A stretch of DNA of 64,000 nucleotides, taken from Pascua guehoae (lineage: Eukaryota; Basidiomycota; Tremellomycetes; Trichosporonales; Trichosporonaceae). Where the stretch lies: contig BCJX01000004.1 of the NCBI GenBank assembly GCA_001600415.1, positions 124,001 to 188,000 on the forward strand. The letters are read 5' to 3'. The translations under genes were made by a program, and so were the position numbers. The notes beneath the pieces were generated by a model that worked only from the letters and a program-made list of their open reading frames with translations, made no database searches and had not been told where the DNA came from. Shown piece by piece: positions 44,769 to 55,737 of this stretch (positions are counted from its first letter, which is position 1; every line of letters starts with the position of its first letter).

Positions 44769-47009
44769 TCTTTCCGAGCACACTCATGGCGGACTCGTCC
44801 GCCCACAACAAGAATGGCTCCACTTGGTTCGGGAAGAAGAGCCAGCCATTCATCGTATGACTGTGGCCGTCCAGAGTCCAAAGTCAGAGACCTCTCTCCT
44901 TCTGCCTCTCCGTCTCCCTCCCTCCCCCTTCCCTCTCCTTCTCCTCATCCTCCTCCTCCCACTCCTTCCCCCTCCTATTCCTCCCCCCTTCTTCGATCAG
45001 ACGGAAACTTCTTGTGACGAGCCGTTCTGCTGCCACTCTCAGACCCTAGCACCACGTCACGGGCCAACAACCACCATCTACGATCCTGTACAGTACGGGA
45101 ACCACATTGGCCGACTCGTCTGTGTCCTCCAGCGACGGTCCTCTCCGATCTTCTCCTTGGCGACACCTAGTCGACAGACGCAAGCGGCAGGTGGAGAACA
45201 ATCAACAAGAATACATTGTAGCAGCACCAAGCTAACCCACTCCCCGTCAGGATATCTCGATAAAGCAAACAACGTAAAACACGTACTTGCCAAACGTACA
45301 TATACGTCGTGCTGAAACATTGCGCCACTTTTGGGTACCCCGTCCCGCGTCATTGCCAGCCTCCTCGGTGCCAACCCAATGTCCGTTTGTGTCAAACACA
45401 CCTGTAGTCTCCTCTTCTCTGGACCAGTGCCTGCTGTTTACGTGGTGCATCCGACGGACCGCCCGGCTCGTGGGGTCAGGTACCGTACCGTGTTTTCAGG
45501 GATCGGGCATTGGTTGTTCGCGTTTATCGTAATCGCGAGCCGAGGAGCGCGTCGTCTCCCCGCTTTCGAATCGAGTAAGCAAGGTGGCAGGCGAGGCGCT
45601 CCCGCGGGGCCCACGAGGACCAGGCCTTGACCACTTTTTCCCCGCATAGGCGACGTCCAACACTTGGCCACAACTGTAGTCTTGGCCCACCAAGGCCGGC
45701 CTGACCCAAGGTTGGACGCGAAACGTCTCCCCCTGCAATTGGCGCCCGAGAAACTGGACAGCGTCCCGTCGGGTGTGGCTGCCAACGTCACCAGGCTGTC
45801 CATTGGCCACGGCCCCATGGGCATGACGCGTATCTCTTTCAGACCCAACAAACTTGTTCGTTCCCCGCACGCGCGGTAGGAACAGGCCCAGCCGGGAATA
45901 ATGAAGATCGATTACGGCGCGGGCGCGTGCTGCGACCACAGCCGCCGCAGGCAGCGGTACGGCCTTGCAGGCACGATCCGCGGCTCCGAGGCTCCGAGGC
46001 TCCGACTGAGGGCCCATCTGATACTCGTCCAAACATGCCGATTGTGGAGTCTTGTACAGTAAGTAGTCTTGTCCGGCCCGTCCATGCCCGGCCCCCGTCG
46101 TCAACTGGTGTTCTGGACACAAGGGAAGTCGTGGTGCGGCTCAGATCCCACGGCGCGGTTCAGATCCCGCCCGGCCCAGTTTGAATTGTTTCGGTTCGAC
46201 TTACCCGCCCAGGCGGTTGTGGATAGTCTGTGGCTCAAACCTTGGGACGTACCGCCACGTACTCTCGGGTTTATGTCGTGCCCGTTCTCGTTATTGCACC
46301 GCATGCAGCATGAGCTGCCCACTCTGGCTTGCTTGGGACCGTCACGTGTCGGGCTCGTTGCCAGCCATCAAGTCAAGAGTGGCACCAGCCAATGTTCGAC
46401 CATACAGGCTGTGCATCGGGATGCGCTCACGGTGCCCGAAGTACAGTAAACGGCGATATTCGTAGGGACAAGGCTTCTCGGCAGCGACACTGCTGATCCC
46501 TATTCCATACTCATCATTGATCTTTATCCCGCCACTAGATTCTCGGCTTTCTTAACGGCATGGCCTGTGATGCGATGGAACAGCTGATCGTGGTGGAGCT
46601 GCGGGAGCTGCGGATATTGCTGGATCTAGAACGGCTGCGGATCATGGCCAACCAGGCCTGCGGATCATGACGAACATAACCTGCGGATGGCAAAGTGACT
46701 TGGAACAAGTCCTTGTTCTGCAACTCTGCAGCAACTCGCAATATTCGCTGATGTCCGCGGGGGGGATGATCACGAGGCCCGCACCCTACTTGTTCCATCA
46801 ACACGGCATAGATATTCGATCCTCATCACACCCCAATGAGCGCACGATCATGAGGACCCGTCGCTCGCATTCAAGGATATTAGCAAGGATATTACCATGG
46901 CCCCAGAATCACTAGTGGCTTGTGGCTGGTACTCGCCCATCCCTCAGCCCATACATTGATGTCATTGTGATTAATTTAGAAATCATGTCTCTCTGACGTG
47001 TAGAGATAG

Positions 47010-47123
47010 CCCGACTCGGTCACATTGGCGTAAGAATCAATCCAACGATGTTTCATCACTCCAAACGGCCAAAACCCCGACTCAAAAATCTCGTAGGCTC
47101 GTGACAATGGTGACCGAGTCGGG
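47010..47123. repeat. Perfect 14-bp inverted repeat with 86-bp loop
   Basis: CCCGACTCGGTCAC at 47010-47023 and its exact reverse complement GTGACCGAGTCGGG at 47110-47123. A further CCCGACTC lies between them near 47088. It could be the ends of a small mobile element or a hairpin RNA. Confidence 0.6.
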
Positions 47124-48676
47124 AGGCATAGTGAACCTTGACCCACGAGATCTCAAACAGGACGGACCTGACAAGAGTTTCCCGAGTATCTGTGACACAA
47201 CAATGTGGTCACTAGTTCACAGAACATGATATTCGGACTGACAGGATGAGCCCGCAACATGACGTGTTACGACATTGCCGTCTCGGGATGAGCTTCGCGG
47301 TGAGGTCGAGTATGCCCCTGTTCCACTCCTCAATATGGGAGAGGCTGGTGCGCTGATCATTGCGTGTACATTATGTTTCCAGGTCGTGGGAGCCGAACAT
47401 CAAACACACTCTTGCCAGGCTGGGTGCGGGCTTCATAGCTGGCCCAACACGAAGAAAGCCTTGGCGAAGAGGCCTGCCCGAAGCCACCAAAGACGAGGGG
47501 CAACGACAAGCATTCCTGCCCGACTGTCTTGGCTGTGATAATTCCCCGTCTCAGCCGCGTTCCAGACAGGTTGATCAAGGGAGTCCGTGCAGCTTACTCT
47601 CTCGACAGCGTTTAGGATATCTCGGTAGAGGAGGACTTGTTGGCGTTTTTACGTTGTCACCGTGGACAGTACAAATGCCCGCCAGCCCGGCTCATGTACT
47701 GTCTTTAGTTACATCTACAAGCCATCATCTATAGGAGGAAATTGGCAGCATTACGGCGACCGAGCGGCGTCTGGGGATTACGCCGATAGGCCAGCCAGGA
47801 TACACAGTGACGATGATGACGGAGACCCCAGCACGTCTGGGTCTGAGTCGCGTGACCGTGTGCGAAACATGATAGCCACCAGTCGTCTCTCCTATCCGTC
47901 CAGAACAGAGATGCTGCAGTTGGCGAATGGATGTAAAGGACGCCACAAGAGTGAGGATGCAGCAACAAAAGACCGGTCACGCCGATTGATCCAGTGCCAA
48001 CATTTGTTTACGAGAACCGAAACGCGGCCCACAGACTCGGGTCTGTGCCTGTGCAGTATAGTACATCCGCGCACTCTCCCGGTCCCAAAGTGGCACTTGG
48101 GCTTGGTGCCGCGTCCAGCCTTCTCCTCGGTGGGGCTTGGGGCTTTGCTTGGCAGACGTTATGGCATGGGCGGGATATGGTGTTTGTCGGCCCCGCACCT
48201 GTCCAAACGTTTAGAGGACGCGATTGGGCGCAACTGATGTGCCGCGGGCGTGTTCTGGGTCCCCTCAGCTCTGTGGAACCTGCGAAAACAAAGCTAACAA
48301 AGCTGAAACACCCCATCGGACGCGCGGACGTGTGGTCGTAATTCAACGTCCCGCACGGCTTCCAGGGATCAGGCGGTGGGATGACGACGAGGGGAGGGAT
48401 AGTCTCGACCCGGGAGCGGGAAGTGTGTGTTCTGAATGGTTTCGAATGGCCGATTTGGTGGGCTGAGTGCCACATGCGATGTTCGACCTTTGGTGCCACA
48501 CTTTCAAACAGCGACGGCGACCACAACTTGACATCTGATAACGACCATGTACGAAAGCTCTGCCCACCGCTTCCTCTCTTGCCCATGATTAGCTCTGTTC
48601 CGTTGCCAGGCCGCGTCCACGGGACCATGTCGCTGGGCGGCGCGGCCGATCCATTCGCGCTGCCCAAGCAATCATG

Positions 48677-48781
48677 GCTCTCGTGGTGTAGTGGTTATCA
48701 TACTCTCTTAGGGTTCTGTTCAGTCCTAAGCTTGTTCTTCCTGATTGGGAGTGGGCCCCGGTTCGAATCCGGGCGAGGGCC
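48677..48781 (+). tRNA. tRNA-Pro (AGG) with a 32-nt intron, copy 3
   Basis: Near-identical to copy 1, including the intron (48714-48745). Acceptor GCTCTCG/CGAGGGC, anticodon AGG at 48710-48712, T arm CCCGG-TTCGAAT-CCGGG, and TTTTT at 48787-48791. The upstream flank resembles that of copy 1; the downstream flank (TTGACACCAAGACAGTGGCG) resembles that of copy 2. Confidence 0.9.
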
Positions 48782-49099
48782 TTGCCTTTTTGGCATTGCT
48801 ATCCTCGTGCAATGTGGACGAAGGGGATGTTGGTTGGAAGATAGCTCCCAGTGGTTAATTGACACCAAGACAGTGGCGGTGTGGATTGGCTGACTGCAGC
48901 TGACTGGCGGGATCACGACCGCCACCCTGGCCTCTGCCTGCGCACGTGGCACTACGGTGGAGGTTGAGGGTGTTGTATTAGCGGAGGCAAAATTAATTAG
49001 TGGAAGGGTTATTGTGGATGGGGTAAATAGAATTCAAATTCGCTTTGCCCACCCAGGAGGCCTCTCAGGGCTGGCTGATGTAGGACAAAAGATTGATGA

Positions 49100-49345
49100 T
49101 TTTCAACTGGGTGGGTGGTGAACCGGCAATACACACCATTTGATGACACCCCGGCCTCCGACCGCGGTCGCCTGTTCGATTCCCTCCTGGGGGGTCGACG
49201 GGCGGACGACGATGATATGACGCTACGAGCAATTGTGTCCGAACATGGGTTAACCCCCACTGTGCTCTTCCGCGACGGTTCCGTCAGACGGCTCGCCCAG
49301 GCTGTAGTGGCTTGGGCCTCAAGCAACACATAGAGGTCTTCTTTT
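49100..49345 (+). repeat. Putative Pol III-type repeat, copy B
   Basis: Homologous to 36098-36297: TTTTCAACTGGGTGGGTGGT, ACACCATTTGATGACACC, CCTCCGACCGCGGTCG, B-box-like TGTTCGATTCC, and a GAGGTCTTCTTTTT end (T run 49341-49345). Copy B is longer than copy A between the B-box-like motif and the T run. Confidence 0.4.
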
Positions 49346-50283
49346 TGCTTTTTCGCTCCCTCTGCTTGTCCGTCCTCCCGTCGGCCAAGTGTTATCTGTT
49401 TCCATCTTTACATCGTCCTTCACTCGCCTCCGAACACGAGTACTGTCGTCACGCTCTGCCGTTTGATGCGTTTCGTTGTATGTAATCTGTCTTCTGGATC
49501 AGAAGGACGGCCAAGCACCTGCTTGGATCACAGATGAGATGCGCGACTGCCAGGCCACAACGTCCTGTGTGCTTCCCGGTCAGATGGATCTGGCTCATGA
49601 ACCTGGGCCAGATCTGGCGGAACTCCTTTCTTGAGGTAGCGAGATTCCCCGTGGCCCCATGAGGTGAATACCATGAGTACAGTCTGTGCTATACTTTCAA
49701 GCGAGTCGGGCGAAGAATGCGCCAGTCAGTCACAGGCACAGGGCTACACGGGCGACATGGCCGGTTCCGAGCTTCCTGCAGATGGTGGACCCCTCTGCTA
49801 CTGTCAGTGTAGTTGAAAGCTCGGATGCTGTGGTGCTGAACACGTGGTGAATGGTGTCCTCTGGGTACGCGAGCAGTTGAGCTGCGTCGAGTTGGGTCTG
49901 ATCTCGGTGCTACGTGCAGATGGAAATATGGCGACATTTCCCAAGTCGAGAAGTACAAGGGGTACACAAGGTCGAGAATAAGACAAGGTACCACCAGCAC
50001 GGTGATTCAGGTCTACGTCTACACCCAAAGATGGGTAGAATCCCAATGGCAAGAGTACATACGCATGAAGAGTTTGACATGTCGACAGCGGGTTCACCAG
50101 TTGAAAGCGCAGGGGCCACGCCCCATAGAACCCACATCCATTAACATACGCGTTGTCAGAGTTACATACATCAGCTCAGCTGCCAGCCAAGACAAGGAAG
50201 TTACGGTCTCACTCGATCTACGGTTCGATACAGTACACTCTCCCCCTCCCCATCTACACTCCCCTGGCCACCAAACTTGCATC
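49346..50283. other. Intergenic region
   Basis: Nothing recognised apart from lower-GC sequence leading to the 3' end of the gene at 50284. Confidence 0.45.
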
Positions 50284-51957
50284 CTACGCCAGCCACCCGT
50301 CAGCTTGACGAAGCTCCTTCTCGTACCGGTCGACCTGGGACTTGAGTTGTTGATTCTCGGCCGCCAGCGTGGCGTTCAGCTGCAGCAGGTCATGGACCAG
50401 AGAGTCCTTAGTCTCCTGGGGTCGTTCCTCGGCTTGCGTCGGGTACGCCTCGTCTCCAAAGCTGTCTGGGAGAAAGAGGGCGGGGTCGATAGTGTCGGGC
50501 TGGAAGCCGAAGGTTGCGAGGTCGGCATGCCCTCCTTTCATTGTTTGCTCCGCTTGCTCTGGTAGATCTGCTTGCTGGGCCAGTTGGGGCGCCTCTGCTT
50601 GCTCGGCCAGCTCCGCGAGGCCGGCCTGCTCTGCGAGTTTCGCTATCTCTTCCAGTTCGACCTCTTGGGCGAGTGTGAGGGGCGAATCTTGGGCGTTGTC
50701 GATGCTAGGGGGTGCTGGGGCAAAACTGGCGGGGGTGCCTTCCAGACCATCCCATGCCGGTTCGCAATGCACGGCATCGGTATCGATCGTATCTGACGTA
50801 GCTTCAGTCTCCACTGGGACAACGGAGGAATTGCGACTGGCAGGGGGCGAAAAGAGCTGCTCGAGCAGGTCCGACCTGACGTGTGGCGCCAGGAAGGGGT
50901 GCTCGGACGACCGTGGATGCTGGGGTGGGCCCGGTGAATCCTCTCGCTGGGTTGAACGGAGAAAATGCGGACCTGCGCTTTCGCCGAGGCATTCGATATC
51001 GTCGTCTGTTTCTTCATCGTCGTGTTCGCACGGGCTGGGGGTCAATTTGTGAGCTGAAAACGCCCGAGGACGTGTCCCAGTGTCCCCAGGCCAAAATCGT
51101 ACGCACCAAGTCCAGCCCCGCGGGGCATGATCGGCGTCAAGTGGCGCACAAAGGAGGTCACCTGGGTCGGGCCCTTCGTGCTGGGAATCGACACCGAGGC
51201 GCGAATGCCCGCCGCCATCGATAAGCTGGACGTGCCAGTCGACGTTTGCGCATGACCGACACACACCCTGGAGTCAGTAGTCTGCGCGATATACTCACAC
51301 CAGCGAATAGAGAGTCAAGTGACAGTGTCGACGTACCGTCAACAAGCGCCCGGGCCCAAACCAAATCCCCCACTTGCCGCCCGGATACCGCAAGGGAAAC
51401 GCCCACCACCGCTGGGCAATGCCCGTCTCGCCGAGGGAACGCTTGCTCCCCACACTGAGCGTGAGGGTGACGACGACCCGCAGCGCGTCCACAGTGTAGT
51501 CGTCGGACGTGTGGATGTCGGCATCCCGGCCGTTGCGGCGCAGCTCGAGGCCGCGGTGGTGCGCAAACTCGGTCCAGGCGCGTACAATCTGGCGTTTCCT
51601 GCTTTGTGAGCGCTAATTGCCGATGGAAACAGCGCACCAATACTTGAGTGGTCGGGAGCGTGTTGTCTTTTTCATGTAGCCGTCGAGCCTACAGAGTCAG
51701 CTGAAGGTCACAGCAGGTAGTGGCATGTCGGACAGCCGTCAGACGATCAAGACGTACACGGCTGACAGAGAGTCGCGGAAATTCTGCACCTGGAGAACAA
51801 GCGGGAGACGCTCTTCGGGAGACAGGTCGAATGTCACTGCGCGAGCCGGGAAGATGCTCTTGTAGTCGGCACCCGGGCACAGGACCGAGAGTGTGAATGC
51901 GCACGCATAGTCGTCGAGCACGGCGACGTCACGGGGCAGGTACTGAGGGAGGACCAT
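50284..51957 (-). CDS. Unrecognised five-exon protein with acidic middle and C-terminal coiled coil
   Basis: Exons 51957-51758, 51688-51644, 51598-51337, 51281-51107 and 51053-50284 join in phase to 483 residues; donors GTACGT, GTATTG, GTACGT and GTGCGT; acceptors GTAG, GCAG, GCAG and TCAG. The N-terminal 200 residues look folded: MVLPQYLPRDVAVLDDYACA, LDGYMKKTTRSRPLKKRQIV, LRVVVTLTLSVGSKRSLGET and WWAFPLRYPGGKWGIWFGPG. The next part is acidic (CEHDDEETDDDIECLGE) and Ser/Pro-rich, then repeats of the type LAEQAGLAELAEQAEAPQLA. The C-terminus is a leucine-zipper-like helix (LLQLNATLAAENQQLKSQVD). No family recognised. The layout (folded N-terminus, acidic linker, zipper) would suit a nuclear regulator, but I cannot assign a function. 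The long single-exon frame 50284-51264 includes intron sequence and overstates the coding part. Confidence 0.62.
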
Positions 51958-52332
51958 GGAGCGCTGAGCGCAAGAGGTTGCGAGAGTGTGTTGTGATGGC
52001 ACTGGAAAAAACGAGGTAAAAGATGATACAAGAGTGGAATGTGGAAGCAAGCAAGTAAAGAACGAGGGAAGGAAGGAAGGAAAGGTAGTCTGTCATTGCG
52101 AGGAAGGTCAGTAGCACTTTGAAATGCTCGACCCATTCTCCTTCCTTCCTTTCCTTTTCTTGCTCCGAGTGTTAGTTAACCTTCTCTCCTTCCGAGTTTG
52201 TCCCTATTCCTGGCCAAAGTCATTGTGAACAACAGTCAGCGGCATAGAATAGCGCCCAGGGTGGATAGATGTACAGTAGCATCGCTGCCAGTATGCGAGA
52301 GTGGTTGATATTGCAGTACAGCCCGTTGCTTT

Positions 52333-54613
52333 TTAGAATGTAGTGGCGTCGCGTCCAAAGAAGAACGTGACGGTCCAGTAGACGGGGATGAGAATCTTGT
52401 TGCGCCAGCCCATGGCCTGCGTGACGTAGTATGAGCGCCAGACAATCCACGCGACGAAGCTGGAGGTCAGTCACGTTGCACCAGTGAAGGATCTTGTTAA
52501 GTCGAGTACCGCTACTCACCCAGCCAGCTTGCCACGCACGCCCTCGACGTTCTTCTGTGTGCGGTCCATCATTGCCTTGCGTGTCAGCACGCGGCTCCCC
52601 TTGGCGTGACGACCTACCCTGTAGTCTCCGATGAAGACCATGCTGCCGTAGTTGTTCCACTTGAAGGGCTTGAGGGTGGAAAGCTCCTTGCCGCGGCCCA
52701 CGTCGTTGAGTGTCTTGCTCATGTACGTGGCCTGCTGCGACGCGACTACGGGTTAGGCAGGGTGTGCGCGTAGAAACTCACCCTGGGCAGTTGCGGGCAG
52801 GCGATCGCCGTCCTCAGGTGTCGAGTTGTCACCGATCGCAAAGACGTTTTCCATGGGTTTGCCAGATGCGTCCAGCGCGCGGAGGTGAGGGTCGACTTTG
52901 ACTCTGCGTCGAGGTGGTAAGCACAGGGGGGCAATGTTAAAGGGGGGAAGCGACGTACGACTTTGTCTTTGGGTCCTTGCTCACACCATTGAGGACATCG
53001 ATAAAGGGGTTGTAGACGATACCGGTGGACCACACCAGGAGGCCATACGGAACTAGAGTCAGCTATACAAATCCAGTCAACCCGTGACTCACTCTTCTCG
53101 CCGCCCTCAACCTCCATATGCTCGGAGCGGACGGCCGTGATCCTGGTGTTTGGCACGACCTGAATCGCCTCTCGGTGGAACTTCTTTTCGGCATATTGGC
53201 GGAGACCCGCGTCAAACGCCATGAGAATGCCCGGTCCCACATCGAAGAGCTTGATGGTGATATCCTGGTGGATGTTGGGGTACAGCCTCTTGACGTCCGA
53301 CTTTACAAAGTCGTGCAGCTCGGCTGCAAACTCGACACCGGTAGGTCCGCCGCCCACGACGCAGAAGGACAGCAGCTGCTTGCGCTTTTCGGGGGTGCAG
53401 TGCGGCTCACTCGCCATCTCGAGGCACTCGAGCAGGCGTACCCGGATCGCACGCGCCTCGCGGACGTCTTTGAGAAACTTGGCATATTCGAGCACGCCGG
53501 GGGTACCAAACGAGGCCGCGCGGCATCCCGTCGCAATCACCAGCTTGTCATACGGCACGTCGTAGGAATCTGCTGGTGTGTAGGAAGGATACAGCTCGGC
53601 ACCCTGGATCGGTCCTGGGACCTCGGGGAGGTTGTCCACGAGCGATGGGAGCGCGGGGCCGACCCGCACAGTGCGCTTTTCAAAGTCTTGGCGGTTAGTC
53701 ACTCGCAAACTCAAGGCGGTCATGCTGACAAACCCCGCACGGCCGTGCACCCACTTCAACCCGTCTCGCGGCATCAAGTGCACACTACAACGCAGTGTGG
53801 GCATCATCGGCAGATCTCTGCCGTCCGAGGTGCGAACAGCACACCCGTACACCCATGAACAGCACGTGGGCGGTCCTCAATGACCGCTCACGCGAACAAA
53901 CAAAGCTCGCGTGGGAAGCACACAGAGGTTACACTCCTCACTCAAGCCCTCACTCAAGCCCTCGCTCAATACCTCACTCAAGCCGCGCACCACCCACACA
54001 GACCAGCCCAACTCACCAATCTTGTCCGCCCACGCCTGCTGGTAAGTCACATCCCTGATCCCGCGCACCGGCTCGATAGCGCACCGAAAGTCGAGCGTCC
54101 CCACACATGTCGACGCGAGGAGTGGTGTAAAGGAAAAGTACGAGTTGGGGGAGATGACCGTGACTGAGGGGGTGAGTGTGTGTTCGATGCATGCTGGGGG
54201 TGTGATTCAAGCTGCCCAGTAGGCGGTGGTGAGTCGCGTGCGCGTCCCCTCAAGTCCAAGGCTCGCTTATTGGAGATTGCGGACAAGGCTGCCCCAGCCA
54301 TTCCATTCCAAGGACAACTCCAACGATCCAAGCCCCAAGCACCCAAGCACTCAAGCACCCAAGGATCCAAGCACTCAAGCACCCAAGGACCCAAGGCCCA
54401 CCCCCCACACCAAACCCATCAGCCCAACGTCCACCACTACGCACCATCATACAGCGACTTGTCCGCCTTGCGCGCGAGATTGTACCCGCCCCATCCCGAG
54501 CCGAGGATCACCAGCCGCTCCTTGCCGGCGGGAGACGAGCTCGCGAACCCGCGCGACAGCCCGGCGCGCAGTGGGACGGATCGCGCGAGCAGAGTAGACC
54601 TGGAAGCCAGCAT
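52333..54613 (-). CDS. Alternative (type II) NADH:ubiquinone oxidoreductase, mitochondrial
   Basis: Eight exons join in phase to 478 residues: 54613-54445, 54163-54017, 53686-53093, 53052-52959, 52903-52782, 52745-52618, 52575-52520 and 52459-52333. The N-terminus is a mitochondrial presequence (MLASRSTLLARSVPLRAGLS). The first Rossmann motif is VILGSGWGGYNLARK (residues 35-49, FAD); the second is VVGGGPTGVEFAAEL (215-229, NADH). Other family signatures are SYFSFTPLLASTCVGTLDFR, YDKLVIATG, GVLEYAKFLKDVREARAIR, NVFAIGDNS and a C-terminal membrane-associated end TVTFFFGRDATTF. NDH-2 enzymes oxidise NADH and reduce ubiquinone without pumping protons. I cannot tell whether it faces the matrix (Ndi1) or intermembrane space (Nde1); no EF-hand insert is seen. 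The first two introns (281 and 330 nt) contain AAGCACCC and CACTCAAGCCCT tandem repeats. Confidence 0.92.
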
Positions 54614-55737
54614 TGGGGCAACGTGCACAATAAGTGATGATATGAGGTGTGGTTGAGATAGTCGCCAAAGTCGGGTTCGGGTGAGCGAGTTGGATCGTCG
54701 TCGTACACCGGTAGTCACCGAGGTTTGCGGTTCCGACGGGTTCTGGTATCCGTGTCTTGGTCGCGGGCTGGTGTCGGATGCGAACCAGTGCGTGCGAGAA
54801 CGAGTTTCGTGCCTCCAAGTGAGGATGCGTGGGCAGTGTGGTCGGCAGTGGTTTCCGGCGGCCAGACGGTGGCCGGCAGAGTGAGAAACTACTATTCGTT
54901 CCGACTTTCCGGACATGGATTTACGGAACAACAATGACGTCACATTGGGGCTGGGGTCGGGTCGCTTGGCAAAGCCCTTTGGACTGGAACGCGCGAGAAT
55001 GGTTGTATTACGCGACTGTGGCAGATGTGGCACATGGACGTGTTTGGGGCGCCTATCGCCATTGCCGGAGGCACGACATGGATAGATACAGATGATGGAA
55101 GGCATTGTCAACCGCGACCTTGGGGAACGGGAGAGGAATGACATTAATTGGTACTGGGGGTAATGAAAAGTATTAACGCATATTGACGGACACAGTGTTG
55201 GGGAACGTCTTTTCCAGGTACAGATATACAGAACAAGAATCATCATCTATACTAATGCAGTAAGAAACACGGCCGTGGAACCAGTGCCACCCAACAGCCT
55301 CAGTTCGGTGAGAGGCAAGAGTGAGAGGCAGGAGTGAGAGGCAGGAGTGAGAGACAGGAGTGAGAGACATGAGTGAGAGGCAGGAGTGAGAGGCAAAGTC
55401 GCGGACAAGAGCGACAAACAGGAATAGGAGGCGAGAGTGAGTGAGGAGGGGGGTAAGGGGTGGGCTGTCAGAGGTGAGAATGCAAGACAAAATGCGCGTC
55501 AAAAGGAGTGAAGGACGGTTATTACACGGCTGAAAACGCCAGGCAAAAGATACGAGTGGAGACCAGGGCAGAACGCGAGGTGTAAGGCCAGAGTGAAGAC
55601 CACAGCCTCTCATGATCGCGATGATTATAGGTCCCTTACTCGAGCACTGCGACCATGGATCTCCACACGAGCCAACCCCTCCCGGCCGTATAAAGGAAAA
55701 TACTGCATACCATCACACAAAACTACGTAGTTACAAC
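54614..55737. other. Intergenic region with a 13-bp minisatellite
   Basis: Between the NDH-2 start and the 3' end of the cystathionine beta-lyase/mevalonate kinase gene. No coding region seen. The minisatellite 55308-55398 is listed separately. Confidence 0.5.
55308..55398. repeat. 13-bp minisatellite, seven copies
   Basis: Seven tandem copies of GTGAGAG(G/A)CA(G/A/T)GA fill 91 bp with only point differences between copies. Confidence 0.92.

Larger units (their letters stand above)
44686..48676. other. About 4 kb gene-poor region
   Basis: Immediately upstream of the secreted precursor there is a strong polypyrimidine run on the plus strand (44890-45000). Further on I find no supported gene. 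Short local repeats (GGCTCCGAGGCTCCGAGGCTCC at 45980; TGCGGAT repeats at 46610-46690) and a 14-bp perfect inverted repeat at 47010/47110 are visible. From about 48465 the sequence belongs to the duplicated tRNA-Pro unit. Confidence 0.5.
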
